Positions 1 to 5,431 of a stretch of 5,431 bases of DNA are shown piece by piece. The DNA lies in NCBI GenBank assembly GCA_021815285.1, contig JAKAHE010000143.1, positions 1 through 5,431 of the forward strand, in the 5' to 3' direction. Source of the stretch: Nitrospirota bacterium. Lineage in GTDB: Bacteria; Nitrospirota; JACRHJ01. The notes under the pieces were generated by a model. The model was given only the letters and a program-made list of their open reading frames with translations. It was not told where the DNA came from and ran no database searches. Made by a program: the position numbers and the translations under genes. The first letter of the stretch is position 1, and each line of letters begins with the position of its first letter.

Positions 1-354
<354 letters not shown>

Positions 355-360
355 AATTTT

Positions 361-390
361 AGCCTTTGAGCAGTCATAGGCCCAAAGGTT
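361..390 (+). other. Hairpin just 3' of 23S (possible processing stem)
   Basis: agcctttg (361-368) can pair with caaaggtt (383-390), giving eight base pairs including one G-U and leaving a 14-base loop. It starts about seven bases after the inferred mature 23S end. That is a plausible place for a structure that limits or guides 3' trimming, but the role is inferred. No T-run follows, so it is not an intrinsic terminator. Confidence 0.4.
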
Positions 391-452
391 CGGCAAAGCG
401 CAATGAACTCGTGACGCATATTAAGTATTCAAATGACCTGTCAGTTTTTAGA

Positions 453-501
453 CGGGCATTCCCGCCCATTCGGCTTCGCTCAGGGCAAGCTCCAGCGGGA
501 A
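453..501 (+). repeat. Palindromic, repeat-like insert in the rRNA spacer
   Basis: ttcccgc (459-465) is an exact inverted match to gcgggaa (495-501). A smaller stem, gctt (473-476) with aagc (487-490), nests inside it. A competing hairpin, cggg (453-456) with cccg (461-464), shares bases with the outer arm, so two alternative folds are possible. The text around 467-490 (ttcggcttcgctcagggc) resembles a short dispersed repeat I associate with environmental bacterial genomes. Only one copy is visible here, so the repeat assignment rests on recollection and inference. Confidence 0.35.
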
Positions 502-532
502 CCGAGTGATTATTACGAATCAGATATTAAAG

Positions 533-651
533 TTTCCGGTGGTGATTCCGGAGAGGCCACACCCGATCCCATTCCGAACTCGGAAGTTAAGCTCTCCAGG
601 GCCGATGATACTGCCTTCGCAGGGAGGTGGGAAAGTAGGTCGCCGCCGGGA
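533..651 (+). rRNA. rrf: 5S ribosomal RNA
   Basis: This is a complete 5S rRNA of about 119 bases, part of the large-subunit central protuberance. The core ccgaactcggaagttaagc (574-592) is the near-universal loop and helix III signature, matching E. coli ccgaactcagaagtgaaac. Helix I closes the molecule: ttccggtgg (534-542) pairs with ccgccggga (643-651). Helix II is visible as ggagag near 550 pairing with ctctcc near 593-598. The segment gccgatgatactgc (601-614) matches the conserved helix V region, and gggaaagtaggtcgccgcc lies at the expected 3' end. Each boundary could be off by one or two bases. It follows 23S in the usual 23S-5S order and is followed at once by the operon terminator. Confidence 0.96.
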
Positions 652-658
652 TTAATTC

Positions 659-696
659 AAAAGCCTCCGCAGAAATGCGGGGGCTTTTTTATTTTT
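659..696 (+). terminator. Intrinsic terminator of the rRNA operon
   Basis: aaaagcctccgc (659-670) pairs with gcgggggctttt (677-688) over 12 base pairs, with one T-G wobble and a six-base loop (agaaat). The run tttttt (685-690) and then attttt follow directly. The strong GC stem plus U-tract, eight bases after 5S, is the expected end of the rRNA transcript. It also insulates the downstream small genes from rRNA read-through. Confidence 0.92.
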
Positions 697-701
697 CGAG
701 C

Positions 702-707
702 TATAAT
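702..707 (+). promoter_or_regulatory. Candidate -10 element for the first small secreted-protein gene
   Basis: A perfect TATAAT lies at 702-707, 37 bases before the start codon and only about 12 bases after the rRNA terminator T-run. At 16-18 bp spacing the -35 position falls on the G-rich terminator stem and has no match to TTGACA, and there is no TGn extension. If used, it would be a weak promoter or need an activator. The flanking text gag-Y-tataatta recurs before the second small gene (1160-1171), which supports a shared element. Transcription would begin near 714. Confidence 0.45.
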
Positions 708-744
708 TATATCAGGAAAGGTTTTAAACTAAGGAAGTGGAGGC

Positions 745-1089
745 ATGAAAAGCTTGGTGTTTCTGTCTGCGTTTCTGTTCTTTTTTGCAACTGTTCCCGC
801 TTTAATCACGCCGGATAAAGATCTCGCTACTGAAAATGTGGCTCTTGCACAAACAAATTACGGCTACGGAATTTATAACACCCCTGATACTGCGGGAGAA
901 TCCCTGTACGTTCTGGGAGTGAGAAAGCCCGACGGGAGCTGCTATGTTATCCAGAAGTATGCGAAAACGCTGGGCGATGCGATGGCGGCGGTAACTAAAA
1001 GCTGCCCTGATTGCGCCGTGGACGACATAACCGGAAATTCGTTTTTACCTGGCGCGCCCGATTTCCGACAGTTTTGTCTTGCACCATGA
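745..1089 (+). CDS. Small secreted four-cysteine protein, unknown family (paralog A)
   Basis: I do not recognise a named family for this 114-residue protein. The N-terminus looks like a signal peptide: K2, then a very hydrophobic stretch from L4 to about I21. Possible cleavage follows VPA at A19 or ALA at A35. The mature part should therefore lie outside the cytoplasm. Its core (residues 54-96) contains GV-x-x-PDGSC (C66), a likely helix, then C87-P-D-C90 followed by DDIT; a fourth cysteine, C111, is three residues from the end. The next gene shares all four cysteines and this motif, so they look like paralogs. Four cysteines in an exported protein suggest two disulfides, but a metal or redox role for CxxC cannot be excluded. 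The ATG at 745 is preceded by aagga (731-735) at nine bases; ggagg (739-743) is too close to serve this ATG well. A TATAAT lies upstream. Confidence 0.75.
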   Translation: MKSLVFLSAFLFFFATVPALITPDKDLATENVALAQTNYGYGIYNTPDTAGESLYVLGVRKPDGSCYVIQKYAKTLGDAMAAVTKSCPDCAVDDITGNSFLPGAPDFRQFCLAP

Positions 1090-1123
1090 GGCTGAAACCT
1101 GCAAGATTTCTTTTGAGCAATGC

Positions 1124-1142
1124 GAGGCCGCAAGCCTTTTTT
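1124..1142 (+). terminator. Weak candidate terminator between the two small genes
   Basis: aggc (1125-1128) can pair with gcct (1134-1137) across a cgcaa loop, with a flanking G-T pair, and the T-run 1137-1142 follows. The stem is only four to five base pairs, so termination would be partial at best. It sits 35 bases after the first small gene and directly before the -35 region of the second. The two genes may be separate units with some read-through. Confidence 0.35.
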
Positions 1143-1169
1143 GCGCCCAGGGTTATTAAGAGTTATAAT
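1141..1169 (+). promoter_or_regulatory. Sigma-70-like promoter for the second small secreted-protein gene
   Basis: A perfect -10 TATAAT (1164-1169) is preceded at exactly 17 bp by TTGCGC (1141-1146), which matches the -35 consensus TTGACA at its first three bases. Predicted initiation near 1176 would give a leader of about 25 bases, ending in a strong Shine-Dalgarno sequence, gggagga (1191-1197), before the ATG at 1201. It lies inside an upstream-extended open frame from 1120, which favours 1201 as the true start. Confidence 0.6.
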
Positions 1170-1200
1170 TACTGATAGGCTACTTGCTTCGGGAGGACGT

Positions 1201-1512
1201 ATGAAACCTTTTAAAGTTTTTCTGGCGATAGCGGCTGTGATATTTGCGCTGTCTCCGGGAGCGGCCTTTGGGCTTCTCCTGCCGGGCGGAGGCGGTCAGA
1301 ATGCAGAAAATTCAAAGATTTATTATATCGGTGTCCATCGCCCGGATGGGAGCTGCGAGACTGTCAGCGTACTTGCGGATAACGAGGCGCAGGCGGAGCG
1401 GACGGCAAGGGGAGCCTGTAGTAGTTGCACCACTGAGGACCTTACGAGCCTGTTTGAGAACATGACTCCGGCAAGGAGGCTTGAGGTCGCGAGGACCTGC
1501 CCCAGGTATTAG
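1201..1512 (+). CDS. Small secreted four-cysteine protein, unknown family (paralog B)
   Basis: This 103-residue protein is homologous to the gene before it but belongs to no family I can name. The signal-like N-terminus has K2 and K5, a hydrophobic core at about residues 6-17, and SPGAAFG as the cleavage region (after A22 or G24). A Pro/Gly-rich linker (LLLPGGGG, 25-32) follows. Residues 40-82 align without gaps to residues 54-96 of the first protein, sharing Y, GV, PDGSC (C52), the C73-x-x-C76 pair and D-[LI]-T. A fourth cysteine, C100, lies near the end, as in the paralog. The first three cysteines are identically spaced (21 then 3 residues). ATG 1201 is chosen because gggagga precedes it, because it starts the signal peptide, and because the promoter lies between it and the earlier in-frame ATG at 1120. 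It could be an uncleaved membrane-anchored protein instead. It is convergent with kdpE, not in its operon. Confidence 0.78.
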   Translation: MKPFKVFLAIAAVIFALSPGAAFGLLLPGGGGQNAENSKIYYIGVHRPDGSCETVSVLADNEAQAERTARGACSSCTTEDLTSLFENMTPARRLEVARTCPRY

Positions 1513-1614
1513 GGACGGGTACAAAATTAATAGTTTTCCGCGCCCATTTGGCGGTATTTGAAGGAAATTACAGGCACAAGGGAGGCCGATTATTGAGGTG
1601 GGTAAATCCAACCT
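1513..1614. other. Convergent intergenic gap with weak hairpins
   Basis: This 102-base gap separates the plus-strand small gene from the end of the kdp operon. It has no gene. One short hairpin, cgcc (1541-1544) with ggcg (1550-1553), lies 3' of the small gene. A better one, aggtggg (1596-1602) with ccaacct (1608-1614), has six pairs with one mismatch and a five-base loop, and abuts the kdpE stop codon. Neither has a T-run on the relevant strand, so neither is a convincing intrinsic terminator, though the second may protect the kdp mRNA 3' end or assist factor-dependent termination. Confidence 0.4.
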
Positions 1615-2307
1615 TCAGAAGTTTGCCTTGAGACGGTAGCCTACTCCCGGCTCAGTTATGATGTATCGTGGGCGTTCCGGCTCAGGCTCCAGCTTGTGCC
1701 TGAGATTGCTTATGGTAACGCGCAGGATGTGCGGTTGTTCGAGATAAGTATCACCCCATATCTGGCTTAGGATATGGCGGTGAGTGATTACCTTCCCTGC
1801 ATGAGCGACCAGCAGCTTCAATACGTCGTATTCGGTCGGCGTAAGCTGAATCTCGGTTCCTTTTACGAGCACCCTGCGCCTTTGGAGGTCTACTTCGAGT
1901 TCGTCTGTTTTGTATATCGGTTCTGGAGCCTCCTGTATCGAACGTCTTAGAGCGACACGCATCCTCGCCAGAAGCTCACCGATGCCGAACGGCTTCGTCA
2001 CATAATCGTCCGCCCCGGCGTCGAGAGCGGATATCTTGTCGTTCTCGCGCTCCCGCACCGTTAATACAATTACCGGTATCTTTGCCCACTCCCTGAGGCG
2101 GCTTAAAACTTCCAGCCCGTCCATGTCCGGAAGTCCCAGGTCGAGTATGATGATGTCCGGCCTGATCTGGGCGGCTGCGGCAAGGGCCTCCTGTCCGGTC
2201 CCGGCTTCGTATATCGAATATTCGCCGCCGGAGAGGGCGTTCCTGAGGAAGCGCTGGATTGCCTTCTCATCGTCTACTATAAGTACCTTCGGCGCCTTCT
2301 CGCTCAC
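1615..2307 (-). CDS. kdpE: KdpE, OmpR-family response regulator of potassium transport
   Basis: KdpE is the cytoplasmic response regulator phosphorylated by KdpD; in known systems it then activates transcription of the kdp K+ ATPase operon. The 230 residues compare with 225 in E. coli. The receiver domain (about 7-122) has the acidic pair D12-D13, phosphoacceptor D56 in ILDLGLPD, T83 and K105 in KPFGIGEL, a motif typical of KdpE. The winged-helix DNA-binding domain (about 131-228) has LTPTEYDVL (155-163), the recognition-helix region LRVTISNLRHKL (195-206) and the wing ITEPGVGYRL (217-226). No key residue is missing. The start codon is GTG; aggg three bases upstream gives only a weak ribosome site, so translation may be coupled to kdpD, whose stop codon lies 21 bases before. 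No separate promoter is evident. It is the last gene of the operon in this window. Confidence 0.97.
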   Translation of the reverse strand: MSEKAPKVLIVDDEKAIQRFLRNALSGGEYSIYEAGTGQEALAAAAQIRPDIIILDLGLPDMDGLEVLSRLREWAKIPVIVLTVRERENDKISALDAGADDYVTKPFGIGELLARMRVALRRSIQEAPEPIYKTDELEVDLQRRRVLVKGTEIQLTPTEYDVLKLLVAHAGKVITHRHILSQIWGDTYLEQPHILRVTISNLRHKLEPEPERPRYIITEPGVGYRLKANF

Positions 2308-2328
2308 CTGCCCTGTCGGCCTTTCTTT

Positions 2329-4977
2329 TTAAATGTCCAGAGGGATCGCGACCGTGAATTTCGCGCCTCCGCCTTCCCTGTTCTCGGCGCGTATCAGGCC
2401 GCCGTGCGCCTCCACTATTCCCTTGCATATGGCAAGCCCGAGCCCGGTGCCGCTGACGCCTTCAGGACGGTGGACGCGGTAGAATTTATCGAAGACTCTC
2501 CGGAGGTCTTCTTCCGGTATGCCGGGGCCGTGGTCGGCCACTGAGATTTCCAACATATCCCCTTTTATTCCGGTTGTCAATTCTATCGTGGAATCCCTGG
2601 AAGAATATTTAAGCGCATTGTCCAGCAGGTTCACAAGCACCTGCGTCATGAGAACGAAATCCATCGGCACGAACGGGATACTGCCCGGAACATTGGCTTT
2701 AACCCTGGCGCTTGTCAGAAGTCCCGAGGCGGACAGGGTTGAGCTTACCAGATCCTGGACATCGTTCATTTCCTTGTTTACTTTGAGTGCGCCGGATTCT
2801 ATGCGGGTCATATCAAGCAGATTCCTGACAAAACGGTTAAGGCGGGCCGCCTCCCCAAGGGCGGTATCGAGAAGCTCGCTCTTAGCGGCCGGCTCCAGGC
2901 GGTTTCCTTCTTCCTTGAGGCTGCTAAGGGCGCCTGTAATTGATGCAAGAGGGGTGCGCAGGTCGTGCGATATGGAGTTCAGAAGCGCCCTCTCCAACTG
3001 CTCGGTAGCATGAGTAATCTGTGCCTGTCCGGCCTCCTGCACTGTTTTCCCGCGCTCTATGGCGACTGCCGCCTGGTTTGCGAACGCCTCGAATATCTGT
3101 CGAAGGTCCTGTGGGAGATTATCCGCGCCCCATAAGTCTACCCCCATGACGCCGACGACGCTGCCAGCCGTCAGAAGGGGGATATAAAGCATGCTGGCCG
3201 AGCGGAGCGTATCCGTGAAACGACCGGCCGATTGCCGGCGCTCGAATACCCAGAGCGCAACGGATTTATCGTTTTCGTCGAGCAGAACGTCCGGGCTTGC
3301 CGCCTTTACGTCCAGTCGTCCCTTATCTGGCAGTAGTATCGCTGCTTTCGCGTTCAGATTATCGCTTACATGGCGGATTATGACTTTCAGGATTTCTTCG
3401 AGGTTCAGCGCGGCGGCCAGGTCGCGGCTCAGGGCATAGATGTTCGTTGTCTGGGCCTCCCTGATGCGCAGAGCCTCGGCCTGGCTCCTTGCCCTTGACA
3501 CCAGGCTGCTTATTACGGCGCCCGTGATGAAAAGGGCTGCGAAGGTAATAAAGTATTCTGTATCGTAGACGGTAAAAGCGAACCGCGGAGGTATGAAGAA
3601 AAAGTCGAAGGCAAGCATGCCGAAGAAGGCCGCGACAAGCGACGGCCCCAGACCGTAGCGCAGGGCCGCTATGACCACTATGAGCAGATAAGGCATAACG
3701 AGGTTAGCTGGGGAAATATGCGTGCGGACAAGGTTGCACAGAATAGTAGCGACCGCGACCAGGGCAAGACTTTTCGCATAGTCACGCCAGGATATCACTC
3801 CCTGCCAACGTATCTTCGGCGCCTTACTGCCTGAAGTGGCGGCGCTGACCACATAAACGTCTATCGGCCCGCTCTGGCGGATGACCCTGTCTACTACTGC
3901 ACCCTTGAAAAACTCCTGCCACCTTGGGCGGACCGGCCTGCCTATAATGATTTTTGTGACATTGTGCTTCTTTGCATGATTTATAACCTCATCGGCAATA
4001 GATGTCCCGGTAACAGTGGCCGTCTTTGATCCGAGAGTCTCTGCGAGCCTGAGGTAATTCCAGACCCGTTCCCGGTTCTCCTGGGCGAACTTGTCGTTGC
4101 CGGGAGTTTCCACGTAGAGCGTAAACCACTCGGCTTTAATCTCGTCTGCAAGCCTCCTCGCTGTTCTTATCAGCTTTTCGCTGAACGGACTGCCGCTGAC
4201 AAGGACAAGAAGACGCTCCTTAGCCGGCCATGGGCCGGGTATGGCAAGCGTTTCCATATATGCCCGCATCTGATCGTCCACGCGGTCGGCTGTCCGCCGG
4301 AGCGATATTTCACGCAGGGCAATCAGGTTTCCCTTCTGGAAGAACTTATCTATGGCGCGCGCGGCCTGTTCGGTGACATAGACCTTGCCCTCGCGCAGGC
4401 GCTGGAGGAGGTCTTCCGGCGGAAGGTCTACAAGCTCGATGTCGGCGGCCTCGTCGATCATCCTGTCCGGGACGGTCTCCTTGACGGTTATGCCGGTAAT
4501 CTGGGCAACTATGTCGTTTAAGCTTTCCAGGTGCTGGACGTTGAGGGTCGTATAAACGTCAATCCCGGTGGCAAGCAACTCTTCCACATCCTGGTAGCGT
4601 TTAAGATGTCTTGACCCCGGCGCGTTGGTATGGGCAAGCTCGTCTACGAGGGCAATCTTCGGTCTCCGGGCGAGGACGGCATCGGTATCCAGTTCCGGGA
4701 GGGTAACGCTCTTATACTCTACCTGCTTCCTCGGTATTATCTCCAGCCCTTCAAGCAAAGCCTCTGTTTCGGCCCTGCCATGGGTTTCGACATACGCGAC
4801 GACAATGTCGATACCTTCGGCCTTGCGGCGGCGGGCGGCCTCGAGCATGGCGTAAGTCTTACCCACGCCCGCGGCATAGCCGAAGAAAATCTTGAGTTTC
4901 CCCTTCTCCTCACCCTGTTCCTCAGCCGTTACTCTGGCCAGCAGGGCATCGGGATCGGGGCGCGCCTTTTCTGTCAT
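2329..4977 (-). CDS. kdpD: KdpD, K+-responsive membrane sensor histidine kinase
   Basis: KdpD senses K+ limitation and osmotic or ionic stress, autophosphorylates, and transfers phosphate to KdpE. Numbering uses the 883-residue version starting at GTG 4980. The N-terminal KdpD domain (about 28-240) has Walker A GYAAGVGKT (34-42) and the Walker B-like IALVDELAHTN (109-119). A universal-stress-protein-like domain follows (about 256-380). Four membrane segments of the DUF4118 type lie near 402-420, 428-440, 446-463 and 476-494. A GAF-like domain spans about 525-645. The kinase core has H672 in SISHDLRTPL (equivalent to the E. coli phosphorylation site His673), the N box around N788, G1 DHGPGIP (816-822), the F box (830-835) and G2 GTGLGLAI (844-851). 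All catalytic motifs are intact, and the length is close to the 894 of E. coli. ATG 4977 is preferred over GTG 4980 because agagg (4987-4983) lies five bases from ATG but only two from GTG. kdpC ends 18 bases upstream. Confidence 0.97.
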   Translation of the reverse strand: MTEKARPDPDALLARVTAEEQGEEKGKLKIFFGYAAGVGKTYAMLEAARRRKAEGIDIVVAYVETHGRAETEALLEGLEIIPRKQVEYKSVTLPELDTDAVLARRPKIALVDELAHTNAPGSRHLKRYQDVEELLATGIDVYTTLNVQHLESLNDIVAQITGITVKETVPDRMIDEAADIELVDLPPEDLLQRLREGKVYVTEQAARAIDKFFQKGNLIALREISLRRTADRVDDQMRAYMETLAIPGPWPAKERLLVLVSGSPFSEKLIRTARRLADEIKAEWFTLYVETPGNDKFAQENRERVWNYLRLAETLGSKTATVTGTSIADEVINHAKKHNVTKIIIGRPVRPRWQEFFKGAVVDRVIRQSGPIDVYVVSAATSGSKAPKIRWQGVISWRDYAKSLALVAVATILCNLVRTHISPANLVMPYLLIVVIAALRYGLGPSLVAAFFGMLAFDFFFIPPRFAFTVYDTEYFITFAALFITGAVISSLVSRARSQAEALRIREAQTTNIYALSRDLAAALNLEEILKVIIRHVSDNLNAKAAILLPDKGRLDVKAASPDVLLDENDKSVALWVFERRQSAGRFTDTLRSASMLYIPLLTAGSVVGVMGVDLWGADNLPQDLRQIFEAFANQAAVAIERGKTVQEAGQAQITHATEQLERALLNSISHDLRTPLASITGALSSLKEEGNRLEPAAKSELLDTALGEAARLNRFVRNLLDMTRIESGALKVNKEMNDVQDLVSSTLSASGLLTSARVKANVPGSIPFVPMDFVLMTQVLVNLLDNALKYSSRDSTIELTTGIKGDMLEISVADHGPGIPEEDLRRVFDKFYRVHRPEGVSGTGLGLAICKGIVEAHGGLIRAENREGGGAKFTVAIPLDI

Positions 4978-4982
4978 CACAA

Positions 4983-4987
4983 CCTCT
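4983..4987 (-). promoter_or_regulatory. Ribosome binding site that decides the kdpD start
   Basis: Read on the minus strand, agaggtt is followed by the consecutive codons GTG and ATG. The agagg core is two bases from GTG and five from ATG, so initiation at the ATG (4977) is more likely. The site lies in the 18-base gap after the kdpC stop codon. Confidence 0.6.
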
Positions 4988-4995
4988 TATAGATA

Positions 4996-5431
4996 TTATA
5001 AACTTCTTTCTCTTAAATCGAGATCAAGATTGAGTTTAAGGACGTTAACGCGCTCCTCGCCGAGAAGTCCGAGCCATCTACCCTCGGTATTTCTCGAAAT
5101 AAGCTCACTTACTTTGTCCTCGGACATGCCCCTTGCGCGCGCGACGCGTGCCGCCTGATACATTGCCGAGGCGGGACTGATGTCCGGGTCCAGCCCGCTG
5201 CCTGATGCCGTAATCAGGTCAACCGGGATAGGTGAGTTATTGCCGGGGTCGGCTGCAATAAGGGCCGTAACGCGGGCCTTGACCGCCTCGGCGAGCGCGG
5301 GATTGGTCGGGCCCAGGTTGGAGCCGCCGGACGCCATTGCATTATCCGGGAAACCGGAGGTAGCCGATGGGCGGCCCCAGAAATACTTCGGGTCGGTGAA
5401 TGACTGTCCGATGAGTTGAGAGCCTTTCGCG
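4996..5431 (-). CDS. kdpC: KdpC, K+-transporting ATPase subunit C (N-terminus beyond window)
   Basis: KdpC is the small single-span subunit of the KdpFABC high-affinity K+ ATPase; it associates with the channel-like KdpA and the P-type ATPase KdpB. The visible 144 residues start mid-protein. Translating the minus strand to the window edge gives KdpC hallmarks in order: [21 protein letters not shown], then [33 protein letters not shown], the helix [15 protein letters not shown], and a C-terminal [11 protein letters not shown]. These match E. coli KdpC closely in order and spacing. The family is usually about 190 residues, so roughly 45-50 N-terminal residues with the transmembrane helix lie to the right of the window. 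The in-frame ATG at 5337 is internal (the Met of NAMASGG) and is not the start. kdpD begins 18 bases after the stop, consistent with a kdpABC-DE operon. Confidence 0.96.
   Translation of the reverse strand, partial: AKGSQLIGQSFTDPKYFWGRPSATSGFPDNAMASGGSNLGPTNPALAEAVKARVTALIAADPGNNSPIPVDLITASGSGLDPDISPASAMYQAARVARARGMSEDKVSELISRNTEGRWLGLLGEERVNVLKLNLDLDLRERSL

Larger units (their letters stand above)
355..532 (+). other. 23S-5S internal transcribed spacer, no tRNA
   Basis: This stretch of about 178 bases separates 23S from 5S and should be transcribed as part of the rRNA precursor, then removed. I find no tRNA-like cloverleaf or TTCRA T-loop in it and no credible protein gene. It contains a hairpin directly after 23S (361-390), a longer-range stem (459-465 with 495-501), and between those arms a segment resembling dispersed repeats of environmental bacterial genomes. 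An open frame starting at 433 runs through the spacer and the whole 5S gene, so it is not coding. Confidence 0.85.

Noticed and set aside
355..532. tRNA gene in the rRNA spacer
   Set aside because: No acceptor/T-arm pairing or T-loop consensus was found, only simple hairpins.
433..732. Open frame on the plus strand across the spacer, 5S and terminator
   Set aside because: It covers the complete 5S gene and the terminator hairpin, has no ribosome site, and its product is low-complexity read-through of structured RNA.
1003..1017. CxxC in the small proteins as a c-type haem site
   Set aside because: Haem attachment needs CxxCH. Here the residue after the second cysteine is Ala in one protein and Thr in the other.
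1120..1200. N-terminal extension of the second small protein from ATG 1120
   Set aside because: It has no ribosome site, it would bury the predicted promoter inside the coding region, and it would put 27 residues before an otherwise normal signal peptide. ATG 1201 has gggagga in front.
745..1512. Small gene pair as a toxin-antitoxin or immunity module
   Set aside because: Both products look exported and are homologous to each other. There is no DNA-binding partner, no overlap between the genes and no mobile-element hallmark, so nothing supports such a role.
2519..3013. Plus-strand open frame of 164 codons inside kdpD
   Set aside because: It is antisense to the kinase core, whose motifs are intact on the minus strand. 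The frame follows from the GC-rich codon pattern and resembles no protein.
4630..4992. Plus-strand open frames opposite the kdpD 5' end
   Set aside because: They mirror the Walker A and Walker B coding region of kdpD, have no ribosome site and have no recognisable content.

Overview
The window is bacterial chromosomal DNA. It starts in the last eighth of a 23S rRNA gene, passes through 5S rRNA and a strong intrinsic terminator, continues with two small secreted-protein genes on the plus strand, and ends with the distal part of a kdp potassium-transport operon (kdpC, kdpD, kdpE) on the minus strand. No single gene identifies the organism. The Kdp proteins are clearly of the KdpCDE type found in Gram-negative bacteria such as E. 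coli but well diverged from it. GC content is moderate. A Gram-negative, non-enteric lineage (for example a deltaproteobacterial or Nitrospirae-like group) is a guess, not a conclusion.

Layout. Positions 1-354 are the 3' end of 23S rRNA, running from the A-loop (helix 92) through helix 93 and the sarcin-ricin loop to the 3' terminus. Positions 355-532 are a 23S-5S spacer without a tRNA; it holds two hairpins and a stretch that looks like a dispersed repeat. Positions 533-651 are 5S rRNA, followed by a 12-bp-stem terminator at 659-690 that ends the rRNA transcription unit. Two short plus-strand genes follow (745-1089 and 1201-1512). Both encode proteins with signal-peptide-like N-termini and the same four-cysteine pattern, and each has a consensus TATAAT upstream. 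After a 102-bp convergent gap the minus strand carries kdpE (1615-2307), kdpD (2329-4977) and the 3' part of kdpC (4996 to beyond the right edge).

How the genes work together. KdpC is a subunit of the KdpFABC high-affinity K+ ATPase. KdpD is the membrane sensor kinase and KdpE its OmpR-family response regulator; phosphorylated KdpE normally activates the kdp operon under K+ limitation or osmotic stress. The gaps of 18 bp (C-D) and 21 bp (D-E) suggest one polycistronic mRNA read right to left, whose promoter lies outside the window.

The two small genes are the only part I cannot assign to a known family. Their core regions align over 43 residues without a gap, with 14 identities by hand count, including GV-x-x-PDGSC and a downstream CxxC. 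They appear to be tandem paralogs of a small exported cysteine-containing family. They run convergently to kdp and are not in its operon, so no functional link to potassium can be claimed.
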